Assembly (NCBI GenBank): GCA_000708835.1
Contig: DF237025.1
Coordinates: 28,506-92,505, forward strand
Origin: Klebsormidium nitens
Taxonomy: Eukaryota > Streptophyta > Klebsormidiophyceae > Klebsormidiales > Klebsormidiaceae
Reading direction: 5' to 3'
Length of the DNA stretch: 64,000 nt
Shown piece by piece: positions 24,161-35,100 of the stretch; position 1 is the first letter of the stretch, and the number at the start of each line of letters is the position of its first letter. Both the position numbers and the translations under genes were made by a program. Under the pieces are notes generated by a model that saw only the letters and a program-made list of their open reading frames with translations, had not been told where the DNA came from and searched no databases.

Positions 24161-25672
24161 CTAAATTTGCGCCTCAGCGCATGCGACCAGGTCAAAGCTG
24201 TTGATCTCATCAAACTGGGCGTCAGGATCGTCCCCGAAGTGCGCCACGCCCCGAGCACCGTAATACCGCCCGATCCCACCCGTGATGATGTTCGGGTAGT
24301 TTATTTTCTGGTCATCGTAAACCGGACCTTGCGTGGCAATCATGCTCTTGTCATTGAAGACAAAGGTTTGGTAGCACTCAAATTCGGGTTTGTGGTCAGA
24401 TCCGGCGCCCGCGAGAACTGTCCGGATGCAGTGGCCTTGGACGTATCCGACCACCGTCGTGCGGTCCTCGTAATCGTACAGATTGTTGTTGAAGACCTGA
24501 GAGAGAAGAAGAGCCAGACGTTTTCAGATTCAAACCATGCGTCACCTCTGATTGTCGTTACATTTGATGGTTGTAAGGCAAGAGCTCTTACGGTCACTCT
24601 GTTTGGCTCGCTCTGTCAAATGATCATGAGGTCACTGTAAAGCTCCTAAAGCTCGTCTAGCACGATCTCTGGCAGAAAATGTTTCACCAAAGAACCAGGA
24701 TCGTCTAGGCTTTGTTTGAAGTCAGATTGACAAAGCTTGTCGCAAGACCCTCATGATCCAATTGGCTGTGGCGCTGGCAAGTCAAGGAAACATCTCAGTT
24801 TACACAGAGCTGTCAAGCTGACTCATCTGAACCCACTCGTTAGAGCATGTCCAGAGTGCATCAAGATATGTGTAACTTTCTCCATCCCCTGACAAACAGT
24901 GATTATATTGGCGGCCTTTCTATGCAGAAATAGTTCAAGAGCTGTTAATTGTTTTATAGGAACAGATTGGAGATTCACCGGAGTACTGATGGGGACACAG
25001 ACAATGGCTGACAATCTGAGACAAAGGGGCCCCTCTTACAGCCTTTCTCCACATTGAGGACATCGAACCAGGTGGCCTCTGGGCTGGCTTCAACACCCTC
25101 TGAAGGAGCTTCAGAGCAGGACCAATCAAAGCAACAATCTTCAGCATTAGCGTAATTGGAGAAGAATCAACTCTCACAAATAACCATCGCCCAGCAAAGC
25201 TCTCACTGCCTCCAATCCTTGGGACATCAGAGCAAGCTTTCAGTGGGTTGGCGTCAGAGGTTCCAAAAAGGGGGAAGCTGAGTCCCGGCATTGTACCCCT
25301 TTTCTTGCTTCCTTTTCTTTTCTTGTCTCCAAATGCAACCGGGAATCCGAGCTTGAGCTGTACCAGACCATCAATATCAACCACCAACTCAGAGTCATTG
25401 TTGACAATCAACATCTCAGACGCAAACAAGACGCAATCCCGTAGAGAAGAGTGACGTGCCAGCTCATCTCCGACAGCTTCCTCCCCCGACGGCATCACGT
25501 GGATCCCCGGGTCAGGGAAGGCGCTGTGACGGGGCCCCGGGCCGGGCTTGGAGAAGTTGGTCCACACATGGAAGGAGTGCGACTCGCACACCCACGGAAG
25601 CTTGTTGGCGGCCGCTGACGTCAGCAGCAGCAGCAATGAGCTGACTAGGACTGCAAGGAGAATGCGGGCCAT
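24161..25672 (-). CDS. Secreted dirigent-like protein
   Basis: Model: complement(join(24161..24496,25499..25672)), about 169 aa. Exon 1 begins with a clear signal peptide (MARILLAVLVSSLLLLLTSAAA), then FHVWTNFSKPGPGP. Exon 2 begins VFNNNLYDYEDRTTVVGYVQGHC and continues with ECYQTFVFND, ATQGPVYDD and IITGGIGRYYGARG, the pattern of the dirigent/allene-oxide-cyclase-like beta barrel. In vascular plants dirigent proteins steer phenoxy-radical coupling during lignan synthesis; the role outside land plants is not settled. The donor is CAC|GTGATG (weak) and the acceptor is CTCTCAG|GTC, both phase 0. The intron's upstream half stays open in frame with exon 1 down to 24935, so the donor choice rests on similarity rather than on a stop codon. 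Confidence 0.7.
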
Positions 25673-26960
25673 GATGATGACTGGGCCGCTATGCTTCAGA
25701 TGCTTGGCCCCTGAGAAAGACTCTCAAAAGGTAATTGCTTTGGGCTTTGCTAGTGAGAAGCTTCAAGAACTCAGTGGTGCATAGCGGAAACTCACCGCCA
25801 GCTGGACGAGAGGGAAAATGCGGCTCTGGATTGAAAAGCAATTCAACGCTAGACCTGCATGCAGAGCTACAGCTACAAAGCACAATTGGCGCCCTTTTAC
25901 TACCTAGCTTTCAATTGCATGGGGACCTGCAGCGCATCTGATCCCCGTGTGAGTAGTACTAGAAGCCCCCCATCAAGAATCTGCTCTCGTGTGCTGGCAA
26001 CAGGTCATCTCCTACCTACCTACCTACCTATGCGTGACCCTCTCCTGCTAGCAAGCTTGGGCTGCGATAGATACCGTACACCGTGTCGCCCGGTCGCCGG
26101 GCCGGCAAATAAAACGCATAAGCTATGAGCAGGACGGGGATCCCCCGGCAGCGTCGGACCAACAGGTTACGAGACAGGGGGTTCAAGACAGGGATGCGGT
26201 AGCCCCCCAAATGTTTTTCAACGAAAACGTAAACATGTGTGACCGTGATTGGAGTAAATACGCAATGATCGAGCCGAGAACCTGATTCCTAAATCCGAAC
26301 ACTGCAAGCCTGGGAAAGAATGGGACCAGAGGCTCTGTGATTATTATTAGGGTATCCTGCCGTAACCCAATTTAAGGTTCACGCAGAACGTACCGCTACG
26401 TATACTATACGTGCCAGACGGTTGCGATCTGAGATTAAGCGATGTCCTTATTAGTTCTGTTGCTAGGCATGCATAGCTGACGTCGATATATGTGGGCTAC
26501 GATTGCTGCATAGCTAATGTCAATATGTGTGAACTAGCTAAATTCGATGAGTCCAATACTGGATCTCAGAGGTTGGATCTTCTGATTGTATGATAATGCC
26601 GTAGCAAAGTTCGTCTTCTTTAAAGCGCCTGCATGAGAACCGGGCATGACATGCTCGAACACCCAGAGAGTATAATGTAGCGCAAATCGTCAAAGCTGGC
26701 ATGAGAACCGTGACATGCTTAAACACCCGTTCATCTCTGCATGCTGTTCACTTCGATTCACGAGCCTTGACTACACGTGTCAGGTTGCTCTTTTAGTCCA
26801 AACAGTTCCGGTAAGCTCGTAAGTGAATCAAAGCAGAAACAAACCGTGCCTGTCTCTCATGACGATGTTATAGTGCGCAGTTAGGCTATCACTACTGCAA
26901 GCCTTGCAACTTCACATCGCCCAATAAATTACGGATTCTCCTATACTTATGACTCCTGAG
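25673..26960. other. Intergenic, no gene seen; short repeats
   Basis: This lies between the dirigent-like start and the GnTII stop, both on the minus strand. It holds a (CTAC)4 microsatellite at 26012-26029. It also has two imperfect direct duplications: gcatagctgacgtcgatat/gcatagctaatgtcaatat (26470-26530) and catgagaaccg...acatgct...aacaccc (26632 and 26700). Confidence 0.5.
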
Positions 26961-29900
26961 CTATTTCGATTCTGCAATGCCAGCAAAGTGCAAACAAAGC
27001 CTTTGATCTCGTCGGTCTCCCCAGCCCCCATAGCCTGTGTAATTGCACGGTGTAAAATCCTGCTGTCTAATCTCAATGCCCCAATCTGGGGACGGTGGTG
27101 GGCGGTCCATCTGCTCTAAAGCGAACGTAATCTTCTCGCTTTCTAAGGCACAGGCTTCGGAGTCCACATTAAGGCCCCGGTTCTCGTGCAGCCCGCACCT
27201 GCCCGCATGGATTACACTCGCGCCTGCACAAGCATCGGCCGTTTTCAGCTCAAATGGTGTTCAGGAATGAAAAGCTAAGGCGACAAGACGGGTTGAGGTT
27301 CCTGAAGTGACGAGGGGGGTGCGGGCACAACCGCAATAAATGTCGAGACCAGACTAGCGGTAACTAGTTGCGGTCTTAGGGAGCACGCAGAGATTGTCAC
27401 TCGCAATCTGGCAGTATCGAGAGCGCAGGTATTCGCCACGACTTCCCCTAAGATCAGCTTGGCACGAAGTCTAGCGACTCCGTCCCTTAACCCCCAGCTG
27501 AAACGGTACGAGTGATCAACGTGAACGAAAAAGGTGTTCATACAAGAGGAGGACAAGTTCGATGCAGCAGGGCTACGGCTTACATATTCACTCCACTGGA
27601 AAGAAGCCTCTCCCTACAGGCTTCCCCCTCTCACCTGCCGCGTGCAGGCTCAGCGTCCCCGGCGCCCAACTCGCCATCACCGCACATTCAAGCGTCCAGT
27701 CCCACCCATAGTCATCAAACCCACAGAACTTGCGGGCTTGCGCCTTTATCCTCCGCCAAACCGTGCGGTTAAATGCGTAACCCATATTCGACATCCGGTC
27801 AGCGACGAAGTGCTCTCCGCCTAGCACGCCCGGCGAATGGGCCCGGTGGCCGGTGCTCAGGCTGACTGCGACGCAGTCCGGGCAGCGCGCGTTCTTCACG
27901 GCAATCAGGACCTGATCGGAACGGAACCAGAACGGAATCAGCACCAGGACAGAACGGAAATGTGGACGGATGCAGATGAAAACAGCGAGCGTGATCTCCA
28001 AGGCGACGAGGAGGTGGGGGGTTCAGAATTTAACCGTGTGAGGGGAAGAAGTACTGAGACACTGAGCGGACGGAACCGTAAGGGACATGAAGGGAGCGGG
28101 AAAAATGGAAAATGAATGATGCGATTAGAGAAATGGAAGCCAGGAACCGAGCGGGAGCGAGCGGGCAGAAAGTCTGGGCAATGATTACGCTTCAAGTCGA
28201 TAAAAACCACAATCAGAAGATTGAAATCGTTTGGAGGGAGGGGGGCCTATAGGGGCGGACACCAGGGTTGGAACTTCGAAACGGAGCTGGACCAGAACAA
28301 AGTCACTTAGAATCTTAGAAAGGGGGAGAAAAGTAACTGGAGGCATATAGGCAACAAGACCAGTGCTTCTCTCGCTGGAAAGGAATTCAAAATTCACCAG
28401 AATGCAGCCGCAACAAAGCTGAATGAACTGAACGGACGACTTTGATGAACGGGTCGAGTGACAGGAATGAACGGAACAATGAGATGAATGGGAGACTTGG
28501 GCACGAAACAACGGAACGAAATAGTCTGAGCTCACAAGCCCGGAGCTTTGCAACGGTAATCAGATGTGGAAGTCAAGATCAAAATGCAGAAAAGTTGCGG
28601 GACCAAGCGGAAAGTAAGGACGAATACGGAATGAAGAGTCCGTGATTGACAATCATCAACAAGTGATTCGTTGATGAATCAGGAACCGTGGATGAAACGA
28701 AAAGGCGAAGGGAAGAAAAGCGGATGGCAGCAGAGGAAAGGAGCGGAAGGTCTAGGAGGGAATGCGGTCCGAGCACAGTCGGACCTGAGCGGAAGAACGG
28801 AATCAAGGCGGAATGCCGGACGAGTGCGTACACGTGCAGGAGAGCGGCCCCTTACCTGGAGTGTACGATAAGCGTTGGGAACCACTAAGTGGTCCTCTTC
28901 AAGGAAACATATGTGGCCGTCAAAGTTTTGGAACTCCTCCATCTCGTCCCACACTTGGTTCATCAACCAGAACCAGTGGTGCTGCGGAATAGGAATGAAA
29001 GCTTTCAGTAAGCGAAGGAAAGAATAGCAGAGTCCGAATTTGCTCTAATATATCAGGTCAGACGACCTGACGCGATCCCGAATGCTTGTAAGCGACTTCG
29101 GGATTCGCCACGAAAGAACGACAGAGTGTTCCTGGTGCATCTTAGGGTGTGCATCGAAAGAGAGACGGCTTTTCGAAGCTGGTAACTGGAGAGATTCGGT
29201 CTCACTTCGACTACTTGTAGGCAGATGCTCTATCCTCAACAACATTCACAATTCAACAGTTTACCTCTTACGACACACAATTTCAATGACCAGTTTTTCA
29301 GAGTCACTTTCAAGGCGAGCTAGCCCTCCCTGCCTAGTACGCATCCAAAAGACGCATCCAAAGATAAGTATCAGCCGACGTGGCAGATCCTGATTAGGCC
29401 AGTCAATTCTCACTGAACGACACGATTAATGCAGATCTTGATTGGGTCAGTCAATGCGCGCTGAACAACAGAATCAACGCTTTGCTCTACTGTAAGAGGC
29501 ATCAACGACCGAAGAGGGTTTATGCCTCACTTTCAGGCCCACGAAGAAGGGGTTTCGAAAGTTGTCGTACTGGTCTGAATCCCCCGTGCAACCATCTGGC
29601 GCTGGTGTTATTGGAGATGGGGTTCCGGGGCAATCATCGGGGGAGCGGCTGGGAAAGCTGTTTTTTGAAGTTGTGCGGTGAGAACGGAGCAAAGATCTGG
29701 GGAAGAACGGGCGTTTGCTGAAGTAAAGATCGCAAACTTATGAGCCATGTCAAGCATTGAGCAACAGATTATAGTTTGAGGATAGAGCGAATCAAGGTCT
29801 GTTGCTAAGACTCTTGATACATCTGCTGATATGCTTACACAGCACCCACATTGGTCAATTGGTCCCACAACAGTTGTTGCTAAGGCGTTCAAAGAACGTT

Positions 29901-30904
29901 GCAGCATGAGCTGTCCACAGTAAGTCAGCCTCTGACATAGAATCATGGCAACCCAGGCTGTGAGATTGACTCAAGTGGTGGCAAACCAACGAAGCGTTCC
30001 AGTGGATCACTGATCAGACTGTCCAGCGTACACTGGGGCAACAATTCAGCTGAAAAAGTAAGGCGAATCCCGCGGTTGAAGCTCTTGCTCCAACGAGGAA
30101 ACGAAGGATCTGGACCTCTTCCTTTTCAGTTGGTAGATTCCTGACAGAACTACTTTTATCATCATTAACAGCAAGCCAGTTGATGCTTCTGAACCTACTC
30201 CAGGAAAGAAGCAGTAAAACTTACCTGCTTAATCCTCATGAAGGTGAACTCACGAACCACCGCCACCACTTCTGGAAAGTATCCGTCATGGCTCACAATC
30301 AGAAGACTCTCCGCGATTCCGTCAACTCGCGACAGCCTGGTTAGCACTTCCCTTAAGTACGCCGGCCGGTTATGGACATAAACGACGATAGGTACAGTTG
30401 TTGGCGTGATGCTTGCTCTGACAGTAGCGTTGCTGTTGCGCCAAAGGCCTCTTCTGTTGAAGTCCAACATCTGGCGTGAGAGTTTGTTGGAGGGAGGCCA
30501 TCCTTGGCCTGGTGACGGGGGCGAGAAATCATCTGGATTGGGGGGGGGAGTCGTGTCACTACTGGGGTAATCTGGATCATCTAGAGAGACGTTCTGAAAT
30601 TCAGAGTGAGAATACACACTGGTGAGAAGTGCTTCTGTACTACTTGCATCATCTGGAAGGGCGCCTTTGAAACTTACTTCTTTAAGAGTGCTAATTCCTA
30701 GTAACTCATCAGATCTGGGCTTGACACAGGAGCCCCCCAACTTGACTGGAACCATCCTATGCCAGGACTAGCTGGCCCTTGGACCGCGCCAAGGTTTGCC
30801 AGAATCATGAGGGTGGCGACAGCAATTGCTGGAAGCACCCAGCGCTTCTGGCCCCACTTCCTTGAAGCATTGGCGTCGATTTGCTCCTGGTTTTCCACAT
30901 CCAT
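26961..30904 (-). pseudogene. MGAT2: GnTII (MGAT2), complex N-glycan enzyme, with two frameshifts
   Basis: Exons: complement(26961..27223, 27635..27911, 28856..28981, 29531..29696, 30225..30904). GnTII adds GlcNAc to the alpha-1,6 mannose arm of N-glycans in the Golgi. Visible: cytosolic tail and transmembrane anchor (WVLPAIAVATLMILANLGA), VPIVVYVHNRPAYLREVL, IFAPFSPHNF, CTGDSDQYDNF, the catalytic acidic motif FLEEDH, CPDCVAVSL, MGYAFNRTVW, FCGFDDYGWD and GRCGLHE near the C-terminus. Two breaks interrupt it. The membrane anchor and the catalytic start are in different frames, split at a six-C run (+ strand 30733-30738, apparently one base short). Exon 2 changes frame at a six-T run (29661-29666, apparently one base long). 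All other junctions keep phase. Both breaks at homopolymers suggest sequencing error at least as strongly as a true pseudogene; I use the pseudogene type only to flag the broken frame. Confidence 0.8.
27915..28855. repeat. Degenerate GGAAC/GAACGG-rich array in GnTII intron
   Basis: The intron before GnTII exon 4 is purine-rich on the + strand, with many short irregular words such as cggaac, gaacgga and gagcgg (for example around 27918-27958, 28068-28170 and 28440-28535). It has no stable period and no coding content that I recognise. Confidence 0.5.
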
Positions 30905-32140
30905 GCTGGCTCGCCGGCATGATCACTTTGGTGCAACAGGGCTGATCCGTGCCGTGCTTCAGAGACTCAAAGGCTGTGATCCGCTATGTGGAACATCGTC
31001 TTCTCTTACTGTTCATGGAACTAAAGAGGAGCTTTCATTGATGCAGACTTGTTTCTAACATAAACCTGTCAGCGCCTTGATTGTGGTATCACTCCAGCTC
31101 TTGCCCTGGACGCTCATCTGAGAAATGCTACAATCTGGTTGTCTTGCTCCAAGGCTGCATTTGCAAATGCGAAGGCATACTTGTCTGTTGCAGTAAGGTG
31201 ATGCAATTCAGACCGCCTCACACAACCTGTGATGTGAGCACCAAACGTACACGTTTTCAATGACAGGCAAATCCTTCCGCCAGCTCAAATGCCACAAACT
31301 CAGTGCGCACAATCCTCCTTTGCAGATCAACATTGGCAAGCCTGCAAACTTCAATGCTGCACAGCTGTTGGCTCAGCAAGACCAGCCATTGCTGCAACAG
31401 CAGCAGAATGTTCATCATCACGTTCTGCTTGCAAACAACGTGCTCTAGAGCTGGAATATTATCCACTTGGATTCAGAACATGCTCAGAAAATTACGTAAG
31501 TTGAACAGTGATTTCGGAATCAAAGCGGCACCGGGAGGTTTAGGGTTTTGTTTTAGGGTTCCATTGCATGTGAGAGCTGGGCTAGCTGAGCCAAGTACTA
31601 AAACCCCCCTAGCCTGGGCAGGGAGTCGGAGCTGTTGCACAAGGGAGCGGTCTGTTGGAGCTGTTGCTATTGCCTGGAATTGAACGCTTGATCGTTACAA
31701 AATGCTGTAGGTGAGGATCCGTAGATAAATCCGTCCATCACATGTACACTTTTTCTTTGCCCTCTGGGCTATACCGAAAGAAACCATCTACCGAAAGAAA
31801 CCATTTGCTAGACGATCAATTTTCTGGACAGGGTCCAGCTAGCATACCAAGCAAGCCGGCTGATCAGTGCTCCTGTAGGCACTGCGTCTCTTGACAGGTA
31901 GACCACCTTTTGCAGGGACTTCACACAAGGGGGGGCAACATCTCTGTTTGAAAATTTGTGACCTGCCGCAGTCATTTGTTCAGTGCTCGCATGTTCGTTT
32001 CTGTAGCAGACTACATGAGACGGTGAGCGGAGGTTGGTTAGAGCAACGTAGTCAGACTCAGGGGTAAGGACAATCTTCAGGAGCTTTGCAACATCTTTGT
32101 TGCATGCCGAAGGCCCACTTCGCCCAGCTTGCTCTGACAG
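30905..32140. promoter_or_regulatory. Divergent region between GnTII and coiled-coil gene
   Basis: 1.24 kb between two start codons pointing apart. It holds two telobox-like words (tttagggttt at 31539-31548 and tttagggtt at 31552-31560) and an 18-bp direct duplication, taccgaaagaaaccat(c/t)t, near 31772-31806. No gene is recognised; the frames at 31257-31683 look non-coding. Confidence 0.45.
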
Positions 32141-35100
32141 ATGGCAAACCCGGCTGAATCTGAGGTTCCGGAAACCAGTCACAGCGCTCCAGGTGGCGCC
32201 GCAGCGGCCATGGAGCTGATCGCTGAGCTGGAGGAGCGGCTGGAGAAGGCGCAGGCAGAAAAGGAGCGTCTGCAGAGGGACGTTGATGAGCTGTGCAAGC
32301 AGCAGGTGGGGCAGGGGCTTCTGGGGGTGGCCTTTGGGTCTTCGGAGGCCGTCGCAAGGTATGCGAATGCTTGTAATCTGTTTGTTGAAAATGGCATTCT
32401 GTCGCCCCGCTGCTCTTTGTGGAAAGCGGGGGGTGACGTTTCGCAGTGCTGAACATGTGAATTGGTGCCAGACGCATGATTTGACAGCATAATATACTGC
32501 CTGTGTCTCTCTCCTGAAATACGGGTGGGCTGGCGCCCCTGCGAAACCCCCCCCACTCTCTGGTTGCAGCCCGTGTGTCAGTACTTGAGGCAGAGAGGTT
32601 GTTGCGAATTTCGCTGCCGTATGATTTTTTGAAGAAGGAGGTTTTTCTACCTTCAACCTTTCCAGTCGAATGGCTTGACCAAAGCGAAGGAACCTCTTAC
32701 ATACTTAGAATAATTGGGCAGGTCACCCAGATTGTTTTAAGATTCCAAATCTCTAACAGTCCGCCCACTTGTCCTGGGGCCTTGGGAGATATTTCACCCG
32801 TTCCAAATGGTGGGCGAGTAAGAAAGCTGTCACTTAGTTTGAATGCTAAATGGTTCCTCGACATTCAGCCGGACAATTGTTCAAGCCCAGTGCTTCAGCA
32901 TCTCGGCCTTTCAAACTACAATTCACTGCCAATATGACTCTTCACAAAGTGCCCCTTCCTGAGTTGCAACATTTTCGCTCGCCCCTTCGGCAAGAATTTT
33001 TATGTTCTTCCCTCATGCTCAACTTTCCTTCTTCTTACTCACTTCAGTCTACCGTTTTCGTGTAGGATACACGCCCGGAGGGTGAGTGGCTTGGAGGATC
33101 AGATACGCGGTTGGAAGGCCCAGAACCAGGAATTGACCAAGCAAGCCGCTGAGATGCAAGTGAGGGGTTTGATTGTCGCTGACCCGGTTACACATCTTAC
33201 TTGTGAGAGAAATAAAATGGTTCGTGTTGAAGGTAGAGTGAGCGGTATGTTCCTGGACCTAACCTAGCAATGGATGGGGAATGTGGTTTGTCGCTGAGAG
33301 GTACAAAGGAGGGGATTAGGCTTTGTTGGGTACTTGTCCGTGGTCCAAAGTCCTCAAAAAGAGTATGGAGACTTCAACCCAACCTATGCAGTGCTCGCAA
33401 CTCATGTGTTGACAACGTGCAACAAATTCTTATGGATTGCAGCACGGTCCAAGCCGGTCGTTCGTTGACGCCAATGAACTAGGACAATCGCCAACCCTCC
33501 GACCAACTTGAGAATCCGAAACTCATGCAACTGCTTCTCATCCAGGCTGAGATTCGGGAGCTGCACCGCACAAAGACCATCGCCCAGCAGGCGCTGCGCG
33601 ACGCCGACGAGCGCGCACGGCTGGCGCGCGCCGACGTCGCCCACTTTCAGAACCAGGTCGCGGCGGCGCTGGGGCAGCGGGACGAGGCGCTGCTCGAAGC
33701 CGACCAGGCCAAGGAGCGGTGTGAAAAGGCGCTAAGCGAGTGTGAAGCGGCTCAAGAGCGGTGTGAAAAAGCAATCCAGGAGAGGGATCGGTTAGGAACA
33801 GAGCTGGCGGAGTTGAAGGCGGAGGTGGGCCGGTTTCTGCACGAGGGGGGTGAAAGTGGGGCCCTAAGGAGCCCCCCGGAAGCGATTGGGCAGGACGCGG
33901 CGGAGGGGATGTGCCAGGAATGTGGGAGAGGATCGTCCAGGCGGGAAGAGGAAGGAGGGGCGGAAGAGTCCGATGTAAACGACGAGGCGGTTAGCGAGGA
34001 AGAGCAAGACACGGCTAGTGAAGGATCCTTCGACGAAGAGTCGGTTAATGCAGGACGATTGGGAGAAGACGCTTCTGAACCAGGAGAAGCAAGTGACGGA
34101 TGTTTGAACGTCCAGAAAGGGACGCCAGGGGAGGGCTTCGCTAGTGAAGCTTATGAAGCGGAGAGGCGGGCGATGCATGAGAGAGTGGAAAGCTTGGAGG
34201 AGCAATTGCGGCTGGTGACGGAAGAAAGGGAGTTGCTCAGGAATGAGCTAGAGGCCTCAAAACGGGAAGAAAAAGATGGGGGTAATTTGAGAGCTGCTGT
34301 TGGGACGGTGGCTGAGACGCAATTCGTTGGAGGAGTTGTTAAGAGGAAGGGTGTAGAGACGCAGATAGGAACGGCCGCAGATGCATCGGCATCAGAAGAA
34401 ACGGAGGCCGAGTTGCGGGAATCGACCACAACAGCGCTCGGCAAAGAAACTCATACAGAAGCAGAGTCGGAAGTAGAGCGAGAGAAACGAGAGCCGGTAC
34501 GCGCAGAGTCACTGCCACGTGTCAACGTTTTCGACGTCGATGCGCTCGGCGCAGGGCTTGTGAGTGCCAGCTCGGCTTTGCAAGCGCAGCTGTCGCAGCT
34601 TCTGAACGAGCCGGGAGTTGCGTCTGTGCTCGAAGAAACTGCAGAACGGGCGATAGCCAGTCAAGAACTCCCGGAAAGTGCCACGTCATCGGCCGAAAAT
34701 AGGTCTCTGGATCTGTCCCTTTCCTCTACCCACCCCTGGAAACTTCCTCGGCCGAACAGGGTCAGCGAGCTCGACGAGTCTGCTAACCTTGGCGCAACCT
34801 CTTCAGTCAACTCACACAAAGCGAGCGAAAGCCCCTCGGATCAACCTTCAGCTCCCAGCAATAGTAGCTCCGATAAGCCCCCAGACTCCGGCAATAGTCG
34901 ACTAGGAGGTCTATCCAACTCCGACGGCTTATCGGCGATTCCTGGCGAAGAGTTCGATGTGCGGCGCGCCCTCGCACAGGCAGCACAGGAAAAGGTCGCG
35001 GCCCTAGTTCTGCTGAGTCAGCAAGAGGAGCGGCACGAGATGGAGGCGCGCCAAACCCTAAACCTCCACGCGCGACTCGGGGAGGCGCAGGAGCGGCTCG

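Noticed and set aside
31257-31683. Overlapping frames upstream of the coiled-coil gene
   Set aside because: Frames on both strands are of similar length with Gln/His-rich low-complexity content, and none joins the downstream exons in phase.
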